Positions 17,325-26,693 of a stretch of 64,000 bases of DNA are shown one piece after another; position 1 is the first letter of the stretch, and every line of letters starts with the position of its first letter. The stretch covers positions 1,178,001 to 1,242,000 of the forward strand of contig NZ_CP046455.1 in the NCBI RefSeq assembly GCF_009734425.1, written 5' to 3'. Below the pieces are notes generated by a model. The model did not search any database, was not told the origin of the DNA, and saw nothing but the letters and a program-made list of their open reading frames with translations. This DNA comes from Corynebacterium occultum. Lineage in GTDB: Bacteria > Actinomycetota > Actinomycetes > Mycobacteriales > Mycobacteriaceae. Made by a program: the position numbers and the translations under genes.

Positions 17325-18014
17325 CTAGTTATGGTCCGTTTGATGGGTCGGGAAGGGAAGGGGTGTGCCGATACCCACCATCTCTGCTGGTGGACCACTG
17401 CGGATCAGTTGCATGTAGTTGTCGGCTGTTTTCTGGTCGATCTCCGGCAGCCCCATGGTCAGGGCCACCACCAGGTGGGCGAAGGGGGAATCAACCTGCT
17501 GCAGGGCGGCGCGCAGGACCTCGATCCCGTCCCGGTGGGCGGAAAGAATCTCGGTGGCCCCGGCATGGGCGGTGGGGTCCCCGGTGGCCGCGGCCTCCAG
17601 GATCACCCCCAGGTGATCCGCCAGTTCCTCACGGGCGAACTCGAAGCCCAGGCCCTGCAGTTGCTGACGGAACGCCAGGATCGCGGCCCCACGCTGCCGG
17701 GTGTCACCCACGGCGTAGTAACTCAGGTACAGCGAACAGCGACGCCGCTGGTCGAAGGTCTCCACGAAATGGGTCTCCATGCCACGGAATCCCATCCCCC
17801 GGGCAGCTTCCAGGAACTCATTGAGTTCCAGGGCCACCGGTGCCGGCAGCCCCTCAACCTGCTTGTCGACGGCCGCGAGAATCTCGCCGTAGCGCTGGTC
17901 GGGGTAGTCCAGCAGCAAGGAGGCGATCATGAAGAGGGCACGGCGCTGTTGCTCATTCATCCGTACCGGTCTGGCGAATTTCTCGGGCAGCCGCCCGGTG
18001 AAGGTCCGTTTCAT
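17325..18014 (-). CDS. narJ: Nitrate reductase assembly chaperone NarJ
   Basis: Cytoplasmic chaperone that holds NarGH for molybdenum cofactor insertion and membrane attachment; it is not part of the final enzyme. It has 229 residues and the NarJ/TorD-type all-helical pattern (ALFMIASLLLDYPDQRYGEIL near residue 30, FVETFDQRRRCSLYLSYY near 90, LPLVLEFA-like helices later). The ATG overlaps the narH stop (ATGA), so production is tied to the beta subunit. Confidence 0.94.
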   Translation of the reverse strand: MKRTFTGRLPEKFARPVRMNEQQRRALFMIASLLLDYPDQRYGEILAAVDKQVEGLPAPVALELNEFLEAARGMGFRGMETHFVETFDQRRRCSLYLSYYAVGDTRQRGAAILAFRQQLQGLGFEFAREELADHLGVILEAAATGDPTAHAGATEILSAHRDGIEVLRAALQQVDSPFAHLVVALTMGLPEIDQKTADNYMQLIRSGPPAEMVGIGTPLPFPTHQTDHN

Positions 18015-19630
18015 CAGGACTCCCTGGAGTCGGGGAACATCGAGTCAGGTCGTTCATCCGGGCCCCAGGACAGCAGGTTGACGGTGCCGGCCTTGGTGCC
18101 TGAACCACCACCGCAGCCCTCATCAGAGCAGGCCGACGGTGCGCCCATACCCAGGTCATCGAAGTGCGCCAGGGGTTGGGTGGGGTCCATGTCGCCGAAG
18201 GGGTCCAGGCTGGTGATGCCACGCGGGGTTTCCGGGGAGGCGGTGGGGATCACATAACGGTCGTCATACTTGGCGATCGCCAACAAGCGGTACATCTCCT
18301 GGATCTTCTTCCCCGTCATGCCCACCGCCTCGGCGATCCGCTCCTGTGGTTCATCCCCTAAGTTGATGTCACGCATATAGGAACGCATGGCCACCAGACG
18401 ACGCAGGGAACGTTCCACCGGGGCGGTGTCCCCGGCGGTGAAGAGCCCGGCCAGGTACTCCAACGGAATCCGCATCGTCGACAGGGCGGTGAAGAGCACC
18501 TTGTCATCCTCACCGTCATTGCCGGAGGCGGTCACCTCGTCCACGATCGGGGAGAGCGGTGGGATGTACCAGACCATGGGCAGGGTGCGGTACTCAGGGT
18601 GCAGCGGCAGAGCCACCTCGTACTTGAAGATCAGGTCCCACACCGGGGACTGCTGGGCGGCGTCGATCCAGGAGTGGGGGATGTTCTCCGCGATGGCGGC
18701 CTCCACCACCCGCGGGTCATGCGGATCCAGCAGCAGGGACTTCTGGGCCTCATAGAGATCCTGGGGATTCTCGGTGGCGGCGACCTCCGCGACGCGGTCC
18801 GCATCATAGAGCAGCACGCCGAGGTAACGCAGGCGGCCGACACAGGTCTCCGAGCACACGGTCGGCTGACCGACCTCCAGGCGCGGATAACACAACGTAC
18901 ACTTCTCGGCCTTGCCCGAACGGTGGTTGAAGTAGACCTTCTTGTAGGGGCAGCCGGAGACACACATGCGCCAACCCCGGCAGTGGTCCTGGTCAACCAG
19001 GACGATGCCGTCCTCGGTGCGCTTGTACATCGCACCGGAGGGGCAGGAGGAGACACACGTGGGGTTGAGGCAGTGCTCGCAGATGCGGGGGAGATAGAAC
19101 ATGTAGGCGTCCTCGATCTCCTTGGCCACCTTCAGGTTCATCTCCTTGAGCACCGGATCCTCATCCAGCGTGGTGGTGGAACCACCCAGGTTGTCATCCC
19201 AGTTGGAGGACCATTCGATCTTGGCCAGGGGACGGCCGTCGATCTGGGAGATCGGGCGGGCCGTCGGCTGCGTCTTCTGCCCCTTCGGCGCACTCAGCAG
19301 CTTGTCGTACTCATAGGACCAGGGTTCGTAGTAGTCCTTGATGCCCGGCATATTGGGGTTGTGGAAGATGGTGGCCAGCTTCTTCAGGCGGCCACCCGCC
19401 TTGGGTTTGAGCTTGCCGTTGGCGGTGCGGACCCAACCGCCCTTCCACTTCTCCTGGTCCTCCCAGCCGCGGGGATAACCCACGCCGGGCCGGGTCTCGA
19501 CATTGTTGAACCAGATGTACTCGGTGCCTTCACGATTGGTCCATGCCTGCTTACAGGTGACGGAGCAGGTGTGGCAGCCGATGCACTTATCCAGGTTCAT
19601 GACCATGGCGATCTGAGCCATAACCTTCAT
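18014..19630 (-). CDS. narH: Respiratory nitrate reductase beta subunit (Fe-S)
   Basis: Electron-transfer subunit, 538 residues, with four cysteine clusters: CIGCHTCSVTCKQAW (Cys16, 19, 22, 26), CEHCLNPTCVSSCP, CRGWRMCVSGCP and CTLCYPRLEVGQPTVCSETC. The tryptophan in CRGWRMC is the NarH hallmark that makes one cluster [3Fe-4S] rather than [4Fe-4S]. The start codon overlaps the narG stop (TAATG). Confidence 0.96.
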   Translation of the reverse strand: MKVMAQIAMVMNLDKCIGCHTCSVTCKQAWTNREGTEYIWFNNVETRPGVGYPRGWEDQEKWKGGWVRTANGKLKPKAGGRLKKLATIFHNPNMPGIKDYYEPWSYEYDKLLSAPKGQKTQPTARPISQIDGRPLAKIEWSSNWDDNLGGSTTTLDEDPVLKEMNLKVAKEIEDAYMFYLPRICEHCLNPTCVSSCPSGAMYKRTEDGIVLVDQDHCRGWRMCVSGCPYKKVYFNHRSGKAEKCTLCYPRLEVGQPTVCSETCVGRLRYLGVLLYDADRVAEVAATENPQDLYEAQKSLLLDPHDPRVVEAAIAENIPHSWIDAAQQSPVWDLIFKYEVALPLHPEYRTLPMVWYIPPLSPIVDEVTASGNDGEDDKVLFTALSTMRIPLEYLAGLFTAGDTAPVERSLRRLVAMRSYMRDINLGDEPQERIAEAVGMTGKKIQEMYRLLAIAKYDDRYVIPTASPETPRGITSLDPFGDMDPTQPLAHFDDLGMGAPSACSDEGCGGGSGTKAGTVNLLSWGPDERPDSMFPDSRES

Positions 19631-22600
19631 TAGTACTCAACCTCCTGGGAGCGGCGACGGATCCGGGTGACCTCATCGCGGTTGTTTCCGGTGGGCCCGA
19701 TGTAGTTGAAGCCGTAGGTCAGGTGGCCGTAGCCACCGGCGACATGGACCGGCTTGATCATGATCCGGGTCAGCGAGTTGTGGGTGCCACCACGACGCCC
19801 GGTGTGTTCGTTGATCGGGGTGCCGGTGGTGCGTTCCTGGGCATGGTTCATGAAGACCGTGCCCGCCGGAATACGGTGACTGACGATCGCCCGCGCAGAG
19901 ACGATGCCGTTGCGGTTATGGGCCTCCACCCAGTCGTTGTCGGCGACACCGAGCTTCTCGGCATCCTTATTCGACATCCAGATCACCTGGCCACCCCGGG
20001 ACACCGAGAGCACGTGCAGGTTGTCGTAGTACTGGGAGTGGATGGACCATTTATTGTGCGGGGTGAGATAACGCACCGTCACCTCCTGCTCACCACGCTC
20101 ACCGGTGACCATCTCACCCGGGCCGGTCTCACCGTTGAGGTGCAGGCGGTCCAGCGGCGGGCGGAAGATCGGCAAGGACTCGCCGTAGTCCATGTACCAG
20201 TCATGGTCGAGGTAGTAGTGCATCCGACCGGACAGGGTGTGGAAGGGCTTGTCGAACTCGATGTTGATGGAGAAGGCGGTGTAGCGGCGGCCATTACGCT
20301 TGTCACCGGTCCACTCCGGGGAGGTGATCACCTCCGCCGGACGTTCCTTGACCATGTCCCAGTTGATGTGGGTGCCCACCGAGTCCTCATAGAGCGGGGA
20401 CATGTCCGTACCCACCCGCTTGCCCTGGTTGGTGAAGCCCTCACGGGCGACCGCACCATTGGACACACCGGAAAGGTGCAGGATCATCTCCGCCACCTTC
20501 GGGGCGGTGTTCAGGTCGGGGAGTTCCCCCGCGGAGAGAGTGGGGGAGGTGCCGTTGATCAGCTTCAGTTCTTCCACCTGCTGGGACACATCATAGGAGG
20601 TGCCATGCACTCCGGTGCCCTTCTCCCCGGTCAGCGGACCCAGGTGCATCCACTTCTCATGGACCTTGGTGTAGTCCCGCTCCACCGGGATCAGCTTGGG
20701 CATGGTCTTGCCGGGGATCAGGCCAACCTCGGCGATGTCGGGGATGACACCACCTGGCATGTTCAGCTCATCCGGGGAGTCATGGCCCAGCGGGGCGGTG
20801 ATCACATCCTGCTGGGTCCCCAGCCAACGCTCCGCCAGACGGGAGAAGGTCAGGGAGAGATCCCGGAAGACCTCGAAATCGGTGCGCGCCTCCCAGGGCG
20901 GGTTGATCGCCGCATTGAAGGAGTGGATGAAGGGGTGCATGTCCGTGGTCGAGAGATCATGCTTCTCGTACCAGGTGGCCGCCGGCAGCACCAGATCAGA
21001 AACCAGGGTGGTGGAGGTGTTGCGGAAGTCCGTGGTCAACATCAGGTCGAGCTTTCCTTCGGGGGCCTTCTCCCGCCAGCGGATCGACGCGGGCCGCTCC
21101 TCCGGACCCAGCTCCTCAGCGGTGTCATCCGAGTCCACGCCCAGCATGTGGCGCAGGAAGAACTCGGTGCCCTTGGCGGAGGAACCCATCAGGTTGGTGC
21201 GCCAGTTCAGCAGGATGCGGGAGTAGTTCTCCGGGGCATCCGGATCCTCGCAGGCGAACTCCAGGCGGCCGTCGGTGAGCTCATTGACGATGTGATCCGA
21301 CACCGGGATCCCCTGCGCGGCGGCCTCGGAGGTGAGTACCAGGGGGTTTCGGTTGAACTGCGGATAAGCCGGCATCCACCCGCGTTTCATCGACTCGATC
21401 AGGGTGTCGGCGGTCATCTTCTCACCCACGCTGCCACGGTTGGCCAGCGGGGAGGCCAGCCGGTCGGCACGGGTGTTGTCATAGCGCCACTGGTCGGTGA
21501 GCAGGTAGTAGAAACCGGTGGTGATCATCTGGCGCGCCGGGCGTTGCCAGTCCAGGGCGAAGGCGTACTGGGACCAGCCGTTCATGGGCCGCAGCTTCTC
21601 CTGGCCGACGTAGTGGGCCCAGCCGCCGCCGTTGACTCCCTGGGTGCCGCACATGGAGGTCAGTGCCAGGAAGGTGCGGTAGATGGAGTCGGCGTGGAAG
21701 TAGTGGTTGACACCGGCGCCCATGATGATCTGGGAGCGACCCCCGGAGTCCACCGCGTTCTGGGCGAACTCCCGGCCCAGGCGGATGGCCTGGTGGGCCG
21801 GCACACCGGTCAGTTCCTCCTGCCAGGCGGGGGTGCCCACCACAGCGGCATCATGGTGGTCATCAGGCCACTGGCCGGGCAGGTTCAGTTCCGGTCGGTT
21901 GACCCCGTAGTGGGCAAGCATGAGGTCATAGACGGTGGTGACCTTCTGTCCGTCGACCTCCCGCACCGGGACGCCGCGGTGGACCACACCAGCACCGATG
22001 GGGCCGGCCTGTCCCTCCACGCCGGGCAGATCGAAGCGGGGGAAGAGCACCTCGGCGGTGCCCTGGGCACCTGCCTCAGCCACGGACATCACCGAGGTGA
22101 CACCGTCCTGACGCAGGTTCCACTTGCCGAGGCCCTCTTCACCGAAGCGGTCAGCGACGGTGCCGCCCGGGTCGACGACCGAGCCATCTGACTGCATCAC
22201 CAGCAGGCGGTGGGCGGCGTTGGGGGTCCGGGCGAGCTCCTCGTCCTCGGTGGTGGCGGCGGTGAGGAACTTACCCGGGGTCCAGGTGCCGTCTTCCCGC
22301 TGATCCAGGGCGACCAGGAAGGGCGAATCGGTGTATTTACGCATGTAGTCCATGAAGTAGGGCGTGGACTGCCCGACATGGAACTCGGAGAGTATGACAT
22401 GCCCCATGGCGAAGGCCAGCGCGCCGTCGGTGCCCGGGTTGATGCGGGCCCATTCATCGGCGAACTTGGTGGAGTCGGCGAAGTCGGGGGAGACCACGAC
22501 CACCTTGGTGCCCTTGTAGCGGGCTTCCACCATGAAGTGGGAGTCCGGGGTTCGGGTGACGGGGATGTTGGAGCCCCACATCATCAGGTAACTGGAGTTG

Positions 22601-23370
22601 TACCAGTCACCGGATTCCGGGACGTCGGTCTGATCACCGAAGGTCTGGGGTGAGGCCGGAGGCAGGTCGGCGTACCAGTCATAGAAGGACAGGGCCACAC
22701 CCCCGATCATCTGCAGGAAACGGGTTCCCGCCCCATAGGAGATCTGGGACATGGCGGGGATGACGGTGAAACCGGCGATCCGGTCCGGGCCGTACTCACG
22801 GATGGTGTAGACGTGCGCGGCGGCGGCGATCTCAATGGCTTCCTCATAGGGGACGCGGATCAGGCCGCCCTTGCCGCGCTGGCTGACATAGGCGTGGCGT
22901 TTCTCGGGGGTTTCCACGATTTCCCGCCAGGCCAGCACCGGGTCCCCCAGCCGTTGCTTGGCCTCCCGGTAGGCGTCGACCAGGGCGCCGCGGGCGTAGG
23001 GGTAGCGGATGCGGGTCGGGGAGTAGGTGTACCAGGAGAAGGAGGCGCCGCGGGGGCAGCCGCGGGGTTCGTAGTCCGGCATTTCGGAGCCGGTGGAGGG
23101 ATAGTCCACCGCCTGGGATTCCCAGGTGATCACGCCGTCTTTGACGTAGACCTTCCAGGAGCAGGAACCGGTGCAGTTCACCCCGTGGGTGGAGCGGACC
23201 ATCTTGTCGAAGGACCATCGGTTGCGGTAGAAGACATCGGCCTGGCGGCCGCCCTGGAGGAAGATCTGCTGTCCCTGACTGCCGCTGCTGCCGCGGCGCA
23301 GGTAGGTGCCGAACTTGAACAGTGGGTTGGTGCTCTGCTCAGTCCCTGACTTCGGGTGAGTCGTGCTCAT
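19630..23370 (-). CDS. narG: Respiratory nitrate reductase alpha subunit (Mo-bisMGD)
   Basis: Catalytic subunit that reduces nitrate to nitrite on the cytoplasmic face. The length of 1246 residues is standard. The N-terminal FS0 cluster motif is HGVNCTGSCSWKVYVKDG (one His and Cys ligands), with the last Cys in RGCPRGASFSWY. The molybdopterin region includes the Asp-ligand neighbourhood (SYLMMWGSNIPVTRTPDSHF). It has no twin-arginine export signal, which fits a cytoplasm-facing enzyme. It needs the guanylated cofactor made by the moa/moe/mob genes farther along and the molybdate imported by modABC. Confidence 0.97.
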   Translation of the reverse strand: MSTTHPKSGTEQSTNPLFKFGTYLRRGSSGSQGQQIFLQGGRQADVFYRNRWSFDKMVRSTHGVNCTGSCSWKVYVKDGVITWESQAVDYPSTGSEMPDYEPRGCPRGASFSWYTYSPTRIRYPYARGALVDAYREAKQRLGDPVLAWREIVETPEKRHAYVSQRGKGGLIRVPYEEAIEIAAAAHVYTIREYGPDRIAGFTVIPAMSQISYGAGTRFLQMIGGVALSFYDWYADLPPASPQTFGDQTDVPESGDWYNSSYLMMWGSNIPVTRTPDSHFMVEARYKGTKVVVVSPDFADSTKFADEWARINPGTDGALAFAMGHVILSEFHVGQSTPYFMDYMRKYTDSPFLVALDQREDGTWTPGKFLTAATTEDEELARTPNAAHRLLVMQSDGSVVDPGGTVADRFGEEGLGKWNLRQDGVTSVMSVAEAGAQGTAEVLFPRFDLPGVEGQAGPIGAGVVHRGVPVREVDGQKVTTVYDLMLAHYGVNRPELNLPGQWPDDHHDAAVVGTPAWQEELTGVPAHQAIRLGREFAQNAVDSGGRSQIIMGAGVNHYFHADSIYRTFLALTSMCGTQGVNGGGWAHYVGQEKLRPMNGWSQYAFALDWQRPARQMITTGFYYLLTDQWRYDNTRADRLASPLANRGSVGEKMTADTLIESMKRGWMPAYPQFNRNPLVLTSEAAAQGIPVSDHIVNELTDGRLEFACEDPDAPENYSRILLNWRTNLMGSSAKGTEFFLRHMLGVDSDDTAEELGPEERPASIRWREKAPEGKLDLMLTTDFRNTSTTLVSDLVLPAATWYEKHDLSTTDMHPFIHSFNAAINPPWEARTDFEVFRDLSLTFSRLAERWLGTQQDVITAPLGHDSPDELNMPGGVIPDIAEVGLIPGKTMPKLIPVERDYTKVHEKWMHLGPLTGEKGTGVHGTSYDVSQQVEELKLINGTSPTLSAGELPDLNTAPKVAEMILHLSGVSNGAVAREGFTNQGKRVGTDMSPLYEDSVGTHINWDMVKERPAEVITSPEWTGDKRNGRRYTAFSINIEFDKPFHTLSGRMHYYLDHDWYMDYGESLPIFRPPLDRLHLNGETGPGEMVTGERGEQEVTVRYLTPHNKWSIHSQYYDNLHVLSVSRGGQVIWMSNKDAEKLGVADNDWVEAHNRNGIVSARAIVSHRIPAGTVFMNHAQERTTGTPINEHTGRRGGTHNSLTRIMIKPVHVAGGYGHLTYGFNYIGPTGNNRDEVTRIRRRSQEVEY

Positions 23371-23420
23371 GTGGGTCCTATGCTTGTCGTTTCAACGGAG
23401 GCCTTGTTCAGTTATCAGGC

Positions 23421-23454
23421 GTGCTCCGGATGGGGGCTGGTCCTTCCGGAGCAC
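23421..23454 (-). repeat. Stem-loop in the narK-narG intergenic RNA
   Basis: GTGCTCCGGA (23421-23430) pairs with TCCGGAGCAC (23445-23454) across 14 bases. No T-run follows on the minus strand, so it looks like an RNA processing or stability element, not a terminator. Confidence 0.55.
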
Positions 23455-23472
23455 GTCCGAGCATGAGGATTT

Positions 23473-24807
23473 CTAGCCCGGGTAGGGCGCACCAGGTCGG
23501 GCGTAGAAGATCCAGGTCAGGGTGGTGGCGAAGGCGAAGAAGACCACGCAGCCCCAGAAGAAGATGGTCGGTGCCATCAGTGAGAGCAGGATGCCGGCGA
23601 TGAAGGGGCCGAAGGCGGCGATCGCCCCGGTCCAGCCGATCACCCCTCCGGACTGTCGTTTGGGCAGGATCATCGGCATCTGTTTGAAGGTGCCGGCATT
23701 GCCCAGACCGGTGAAGAAGAACATCACCAGCATGGAACCGAGGAACCACCAGAACTCATCCGGGGATTCCGGGTTGAGGAAGAGGGCTGCCACGGCGGTG
23801 AAGATGGTCATGCCCACACCACCGATGAAGGTCCAGATTGCACCGCCGAAACGGTCACAGAGTGGGCCCCACATGGCTCGGACGGCGGCCCCGATCATGG
23901 GGCCGAGGAAGGCGTAGGCGGCACCGCGGGGCAGGTCTTCGATGGAGTAGGTCTCGGCGAAGGGTGAGCTGAGGCCGAAGACATTGTTGATGATCAGGGC
24001 CAGCTGGGCGGCGAAACCGGAGAAGGCCCCGAAGGTCATCAGGTATACGACGGTAAGGACCCAGGTGTTGACATTGCCGAAGATGTCGATCTGCTGCCGG
24101 AAGTTGGCCTTGACCGGAACATCCTTGAGGTAGATCCAGGCGATAACGGCCATGATGACCGCCCAGGGGGCCAGTACGATCGCCGGGTTGTGGACGAAGA
24201 TGCTCTCCCCGTCAGCGGCCCGCTGCGGGGCGAGGAAACCGATGCCCAGCAGGGTGAAACCCATCAGCCAGGGGGCGACCAGCTGAATGAAGGACATGCC
24301 GAAGTTACCCAGACCGGCCTGCAGTCCCAGGGCGGTGCCTGCCATCCGCTTGGGGAAGAAATAGCCGGTCGAGGGCATGAAGCCGGAGAAGACACCCCCG
24401 CCGATTCCGGAGATGAATGCCAGAACCAGGAACCACCAGTAGGGGGTGGAGGTGTCCTGCACGGCGAAGAACCAGCCGAGCATGGGGATCACGAAGAGCA
24501 GGGAGGAGAGACTGACCAGCTTCCGGGTTCCCAGGATCGGTGGCAGGAACATGAAGATGAGTCGGAAGATGCCGCAGGCCAGGCCTGGGATCGAGGTGAG
24601 CCAGTAGAGCTGGGAGGTGCTCAGATCAAAACCGATCTGGTTGAGCATCGGTGCGATGGCCGAGACCAGGTACCAGGTGGCGAAGCCAATGAAGAGAATG
24701 GTCGTGGAGATCCAGAGGGTTCCCCAGGCGATCCTGGAGTCCCAGGTTTCCTCGTTCTCCGGATTCCATCCCTCGAGGACCCGTCCCCGGGTGTTTAGAG
24801 CTGTCAC
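23473..24807 (-). CDS. narK: Nitrate/nitrite transporter NarK
   Basis: Major facilitator family transporter with 12 predicted membrane helices that brings in nitrate and/or exports nitrite for the nar enzyme. The chosen start is the GTG at 24807 (VTALNTRGRVLEG, 444 residues), with AGGTGG upstream; the frame runs open to 24873, but that adds a Cys-rich head with no support. Nitrate-porter signatures are seen in GIGGGVFSGFMPSTGYFFPK and, in the second half, in GLGNAGTFKQMPMILP. It is the first gene of the operon, 102 bases before narG. Confidence 0.93.
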   Translation of the reverse strand: MTALNTRGRVLEGWNPENEETWDSRIAWGTLWISTTILFIGFATWYLVSAIAPMLNQIGFDLSTSQLYWLTSIPGLACGIFRLIFMFLPPILGTRKLVSLSSLLFVIPMLGWFFAVQDTSTPYWWFLVLAFISGIGGGVFSGFMPSTGYFFPKRMAGTALGLQAGLGNFGMSFIQLVAPWLMGFTLLGIGFLAPQRAADGESIFVHNPAIVLAPWAVIMAVIAWIYLKDVPVKANFRQQIDIFGNVNTWVLTVVYLMTFGAFSGFAAQLALIINNVFGLSSPFAETYSIEDLPRGAAYAFLGPMIGAAVRAMWGPLCDRFGGAIWTFIGGVGMTIFTAVAALFLNPESPDEFWWFLGSMLVMFFFTGLGNAGTFKQMPMILPKRQSGGVIGWTGAIAAFGPFIAGILLSLMAPTIFFWGCVVFFAFATTLTWIFYARPGAPYPG

Positions 24808-24959
24808 AGATTCCACCTCACAGATAAGTAAGTTGCAATAGTTTCTTCTGGGCCAGCTGGTGTTCTGAATCATTCTGAACCGGGGGGCTGACGGCGAAGA
24901 CTCACCTCAAGAATATATGGGCTGACCTGCGCTGTCGACTTTAAAGACGATCTTTTCCG

Positions 24960-24969
24960 TAAATAAATA
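24960..24969. promoter_or_regulatory. ArnR-like operator upstream of narK
   Basis: TAAATAAATA matches the published C. glutamicum ArnR motif TA(A/T)TTAA(A/T)TA at nine of ten positions, about 150 bases upstream of narK in an AT-rich stretch. A probable ArnR gene is in the window. Confidence 0.45.
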
Positions 24970-25091
24970 GGGCATATTAATGTGAGCTAATTTGTTGTCG
25001 CAGGTCACAATGGGGGGCGCGCTCGCAGATGTGGGTCTGTGCTTCAATGTGGGATATCAAGAGGTTCTACGGAAAGAGGGGAGCGGCCGAG

Positions 25092-25577
25092 ATGGAGGGT
25101 CGTCAAAGTGTTCCGGGGGCGGTCATCGTGGTCTCAGACCGCTGCCTCAACGGGGAGCGTGAGGACACGGCCGGTCCTGCTGCGGTGGCCGCCCTGGCGG
25201 AGTACGGGGTGGAGGTGGAGGAGGTCATCCTGGTGCCCGAGGGAATGGATGAGCTCACGGCGCAACTACGTGCGGCCCTGGCCGCAGGTGTCAGGGTGAT
25301 CATCACCGCCGGCGGCACCGGGGTCGGGCCCCGAAATTTCACCCCGGAGGCCACGAAACCATTGTTGGAGCTGGAACTTCCCGGGGTGGCCACCCAGATT
25401 CTGCTGGCCGGGTTGGCCTTCACCCCGCAGGCGGGCCTGTCGCGCGGACTGGTCGGGTTGACCGGCCGGGGGCCCGATGCTGCGGTGATCCTCAACGCCC
25501 CGAGTTCCCGGGGTGGGGTGCAGGACGCGGTGGGGGTGCTCGGCCCCCTGCTACCGCGCCTGCTGGACAAGGACTAG
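25092..25577 (+). CDS. mog: Molybdopterin adenylyltransferase (MogA/MoaB type)
   Basis: Adenylates molybdopterin before molybdenum insertion by MoeA. It has 161 residues from MEGRQSVPGA (25092); AGAGGGGAG lies just upstream, and earlier in-frame starts add an unrelated head. The nucleotide-binding signature TAGGTGVGPRNFTPEAT (GGTG at residues 74-77) and the SDRCLNGEREDTAGP loop are typical of the family. The gene diverges from narK and converges on mobA. In C. glutamicum a mog gene is likewise next to narK. Confidence 0.92.
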   Translation: MEGRQSVPGAVIVVSDRCLNGEREDTAGPAAVAALAEYGVEVEEVILVPEGMDELTAQLRAALAAGVRVIITAGGTGVGPRNFTPEATKPLLELELPGVATQILLAGLAFTPQAGLSRGLVGLTGRGPDAAVILNAPSSRGGVQDAVGVLGPLLPRLLDKD

Positions 25578-25588
25578 CTGCTCAAGGC

Positions 25589-26197
25589 TCAGGCCTCCGG
25601 CAGCTCAAAGTCCTCGAGAGCGGCCAGATCCTCGAGAGTGTCGAAGTCACGCTCCTCACCGGTGCCCGCGACCTCGACGACCGTGTTCGTGGCGTCGATA
25701 AGCGCCCGGGCCGCCCGGTCGGCGGGGTCACCGAGTTCCTCAAGTGCCGCCCAGAGTGATTCGGTGTTCCACACCGCACAGAGCGGCTGCAGGTGACCCC
25801 CGGCCTCGCGGATCACCGCGACATCAGCATCAGCGGTATCATCCAGCCCCTCGAGGAGGTCGGGGATCAGGGTGGCGGACTCCGGGGCATCAACCGCGAG
25901 GATGGCGGTGCGTTCCGCCGCCTCGGAACGGAGTTCATCCACCCCGGCCGCGATGGCGGAGACCGGCCCGGAGAAGGCCGGTTCCTCCGCGGTCTTCTTC
26001 ACACCGGGGCGGACGGTGAGATCACGGGAGGAGACCACGACCACCTGCTGCAGGGCATCGAGGAGAGAAACCTCGTCCAACAGCAGGTCAATGAGACGTT
26101 CGCCGCTGATACGGACCGTCGCCTTGTCAATGCCGCCCAAACGGCTGCCCCGGCCACCGGCCAGGATGAGGACATCTAGTCCAGGGATGGTGTTCAT
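25589..26197 (-). CDS. mobA: Molybdenum cofactor guanylyltransferase (MobA-like NTP transferase)
   Basis: Nucleotidyltransferase expected to add GMP to Mo-molybdopterin, giving the MGD form used by NarG. It has 202 residues from MNTIPGLDVL (26197). The NTP-binding motif LAGGRGSRLGGIDKA is at residues 12-26 and a metal-binding-type VDAP is near residue 95. The ATG overlaps the moaC stop (ATGA). A molybdopterin cytidylyltransferase would look similar, but the nar neighbours favour MobA. Confidence 0.85.
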   Translation of the reverse strand: MNTIPGLDVLILAGGRGSRLGGIDKATVRISGERLIDLLLDEVSLLDALQQVVVVSSRDLTVRPGVKKTAEEPAFSGPVSAIAAGVDELRSEAAERTAILAVDAPESATLIPDLLEGLDDTADADVAVIREAGGHLQPLCAVWNTESLWAALEELGDPADRAARALIDATNTVVEVAGTGEERDFDTLEDLAALEDFELPEA

Positions 26198-26682
26198 GAC
26201 TGGGGTAGCTCCCGATTCCAATCGCCGGAACGACCGCCGGACTTGGCGGTGATTCCACAGGTACGGATATAGGCCGAACGATCAACACCCTTGACCATGT
26301 CAATGATGTTGAGGGCGGCGACGGTGACGGCGGTCAGCGCCTCCATCTCCACCCCGGTGCGATCCGCGGTGCGGACCGTGGCTTCAATGGCCACATGATC
26401 CTCCCGGATCTCCAGGTCCACCGAACAACCGTGGACCCCGATGGTGTGTGCCAGGGGGAGTAGCTGGGGAACCTGTTTCGCCGCCGAAATGCCGGCGATC
26501 CGGGCCACCGCCAGGACATCGCCCTTGGGGACGGTGCCCTCCGCAAGGGCGCGGAGGATATCGGGTGAGCAGGCGACCTCGCCACGGGCGGTGGCGTTGC
26601 GCACGGTCGGCTGCTTTTCGGTGACATCAACCATGTAGGCCGTGCCTGCCGCATTGAGATGGGTCAGTTTGGGTGCTGTCAT
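26194..26682 (-). CDS. moaC: Cyclic pyranopterin monophosphate synthase
   Basis: Second step of molybdenum cofactor synthesis, forming cPMP from the MoaA product. It has 162 residues, the normal size. Family features include KQVPQLLPLAHTIG (the KxxxxLIPLCHPL-type active site region), GVEMEALTAVTVAALNIIDMVK and the C-terminal KSGGRSGDW. It lies 11 bases after moeA and overlaps mobA. Confidence 0.94.
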   Translation of the reverse strand: MTAPKLTHLNAAGTAYMVDVTEKQPTVRNATARGEVACSPDILRALAEGTVPKGDVLAVARIAGISAAKQVPQLLPLAHTIGVHGCSVDLEIREDHVAIEATVRTADRTGVEMEALTAVTVAALNIIDMVKGVDRSAYIRTCGITAKSGGRSGDWNRELPQS

Positions 26683-26693
26683 ACCCGCCCAGA

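Noticed and set aside
19723..22191. 822-codon open frame antisense to narG
   Set aside because: It mirrors the codon structure of narG in a high-GC genome, has His/Gly/Val-rich low-complexity sequence, and shows no domain.
24978..25010. TGTGA and TCACA halves upstream of narK as a GlxR site
   Set aside because: The halves are too far apart for the TGTGA-N6-TCACA motif.
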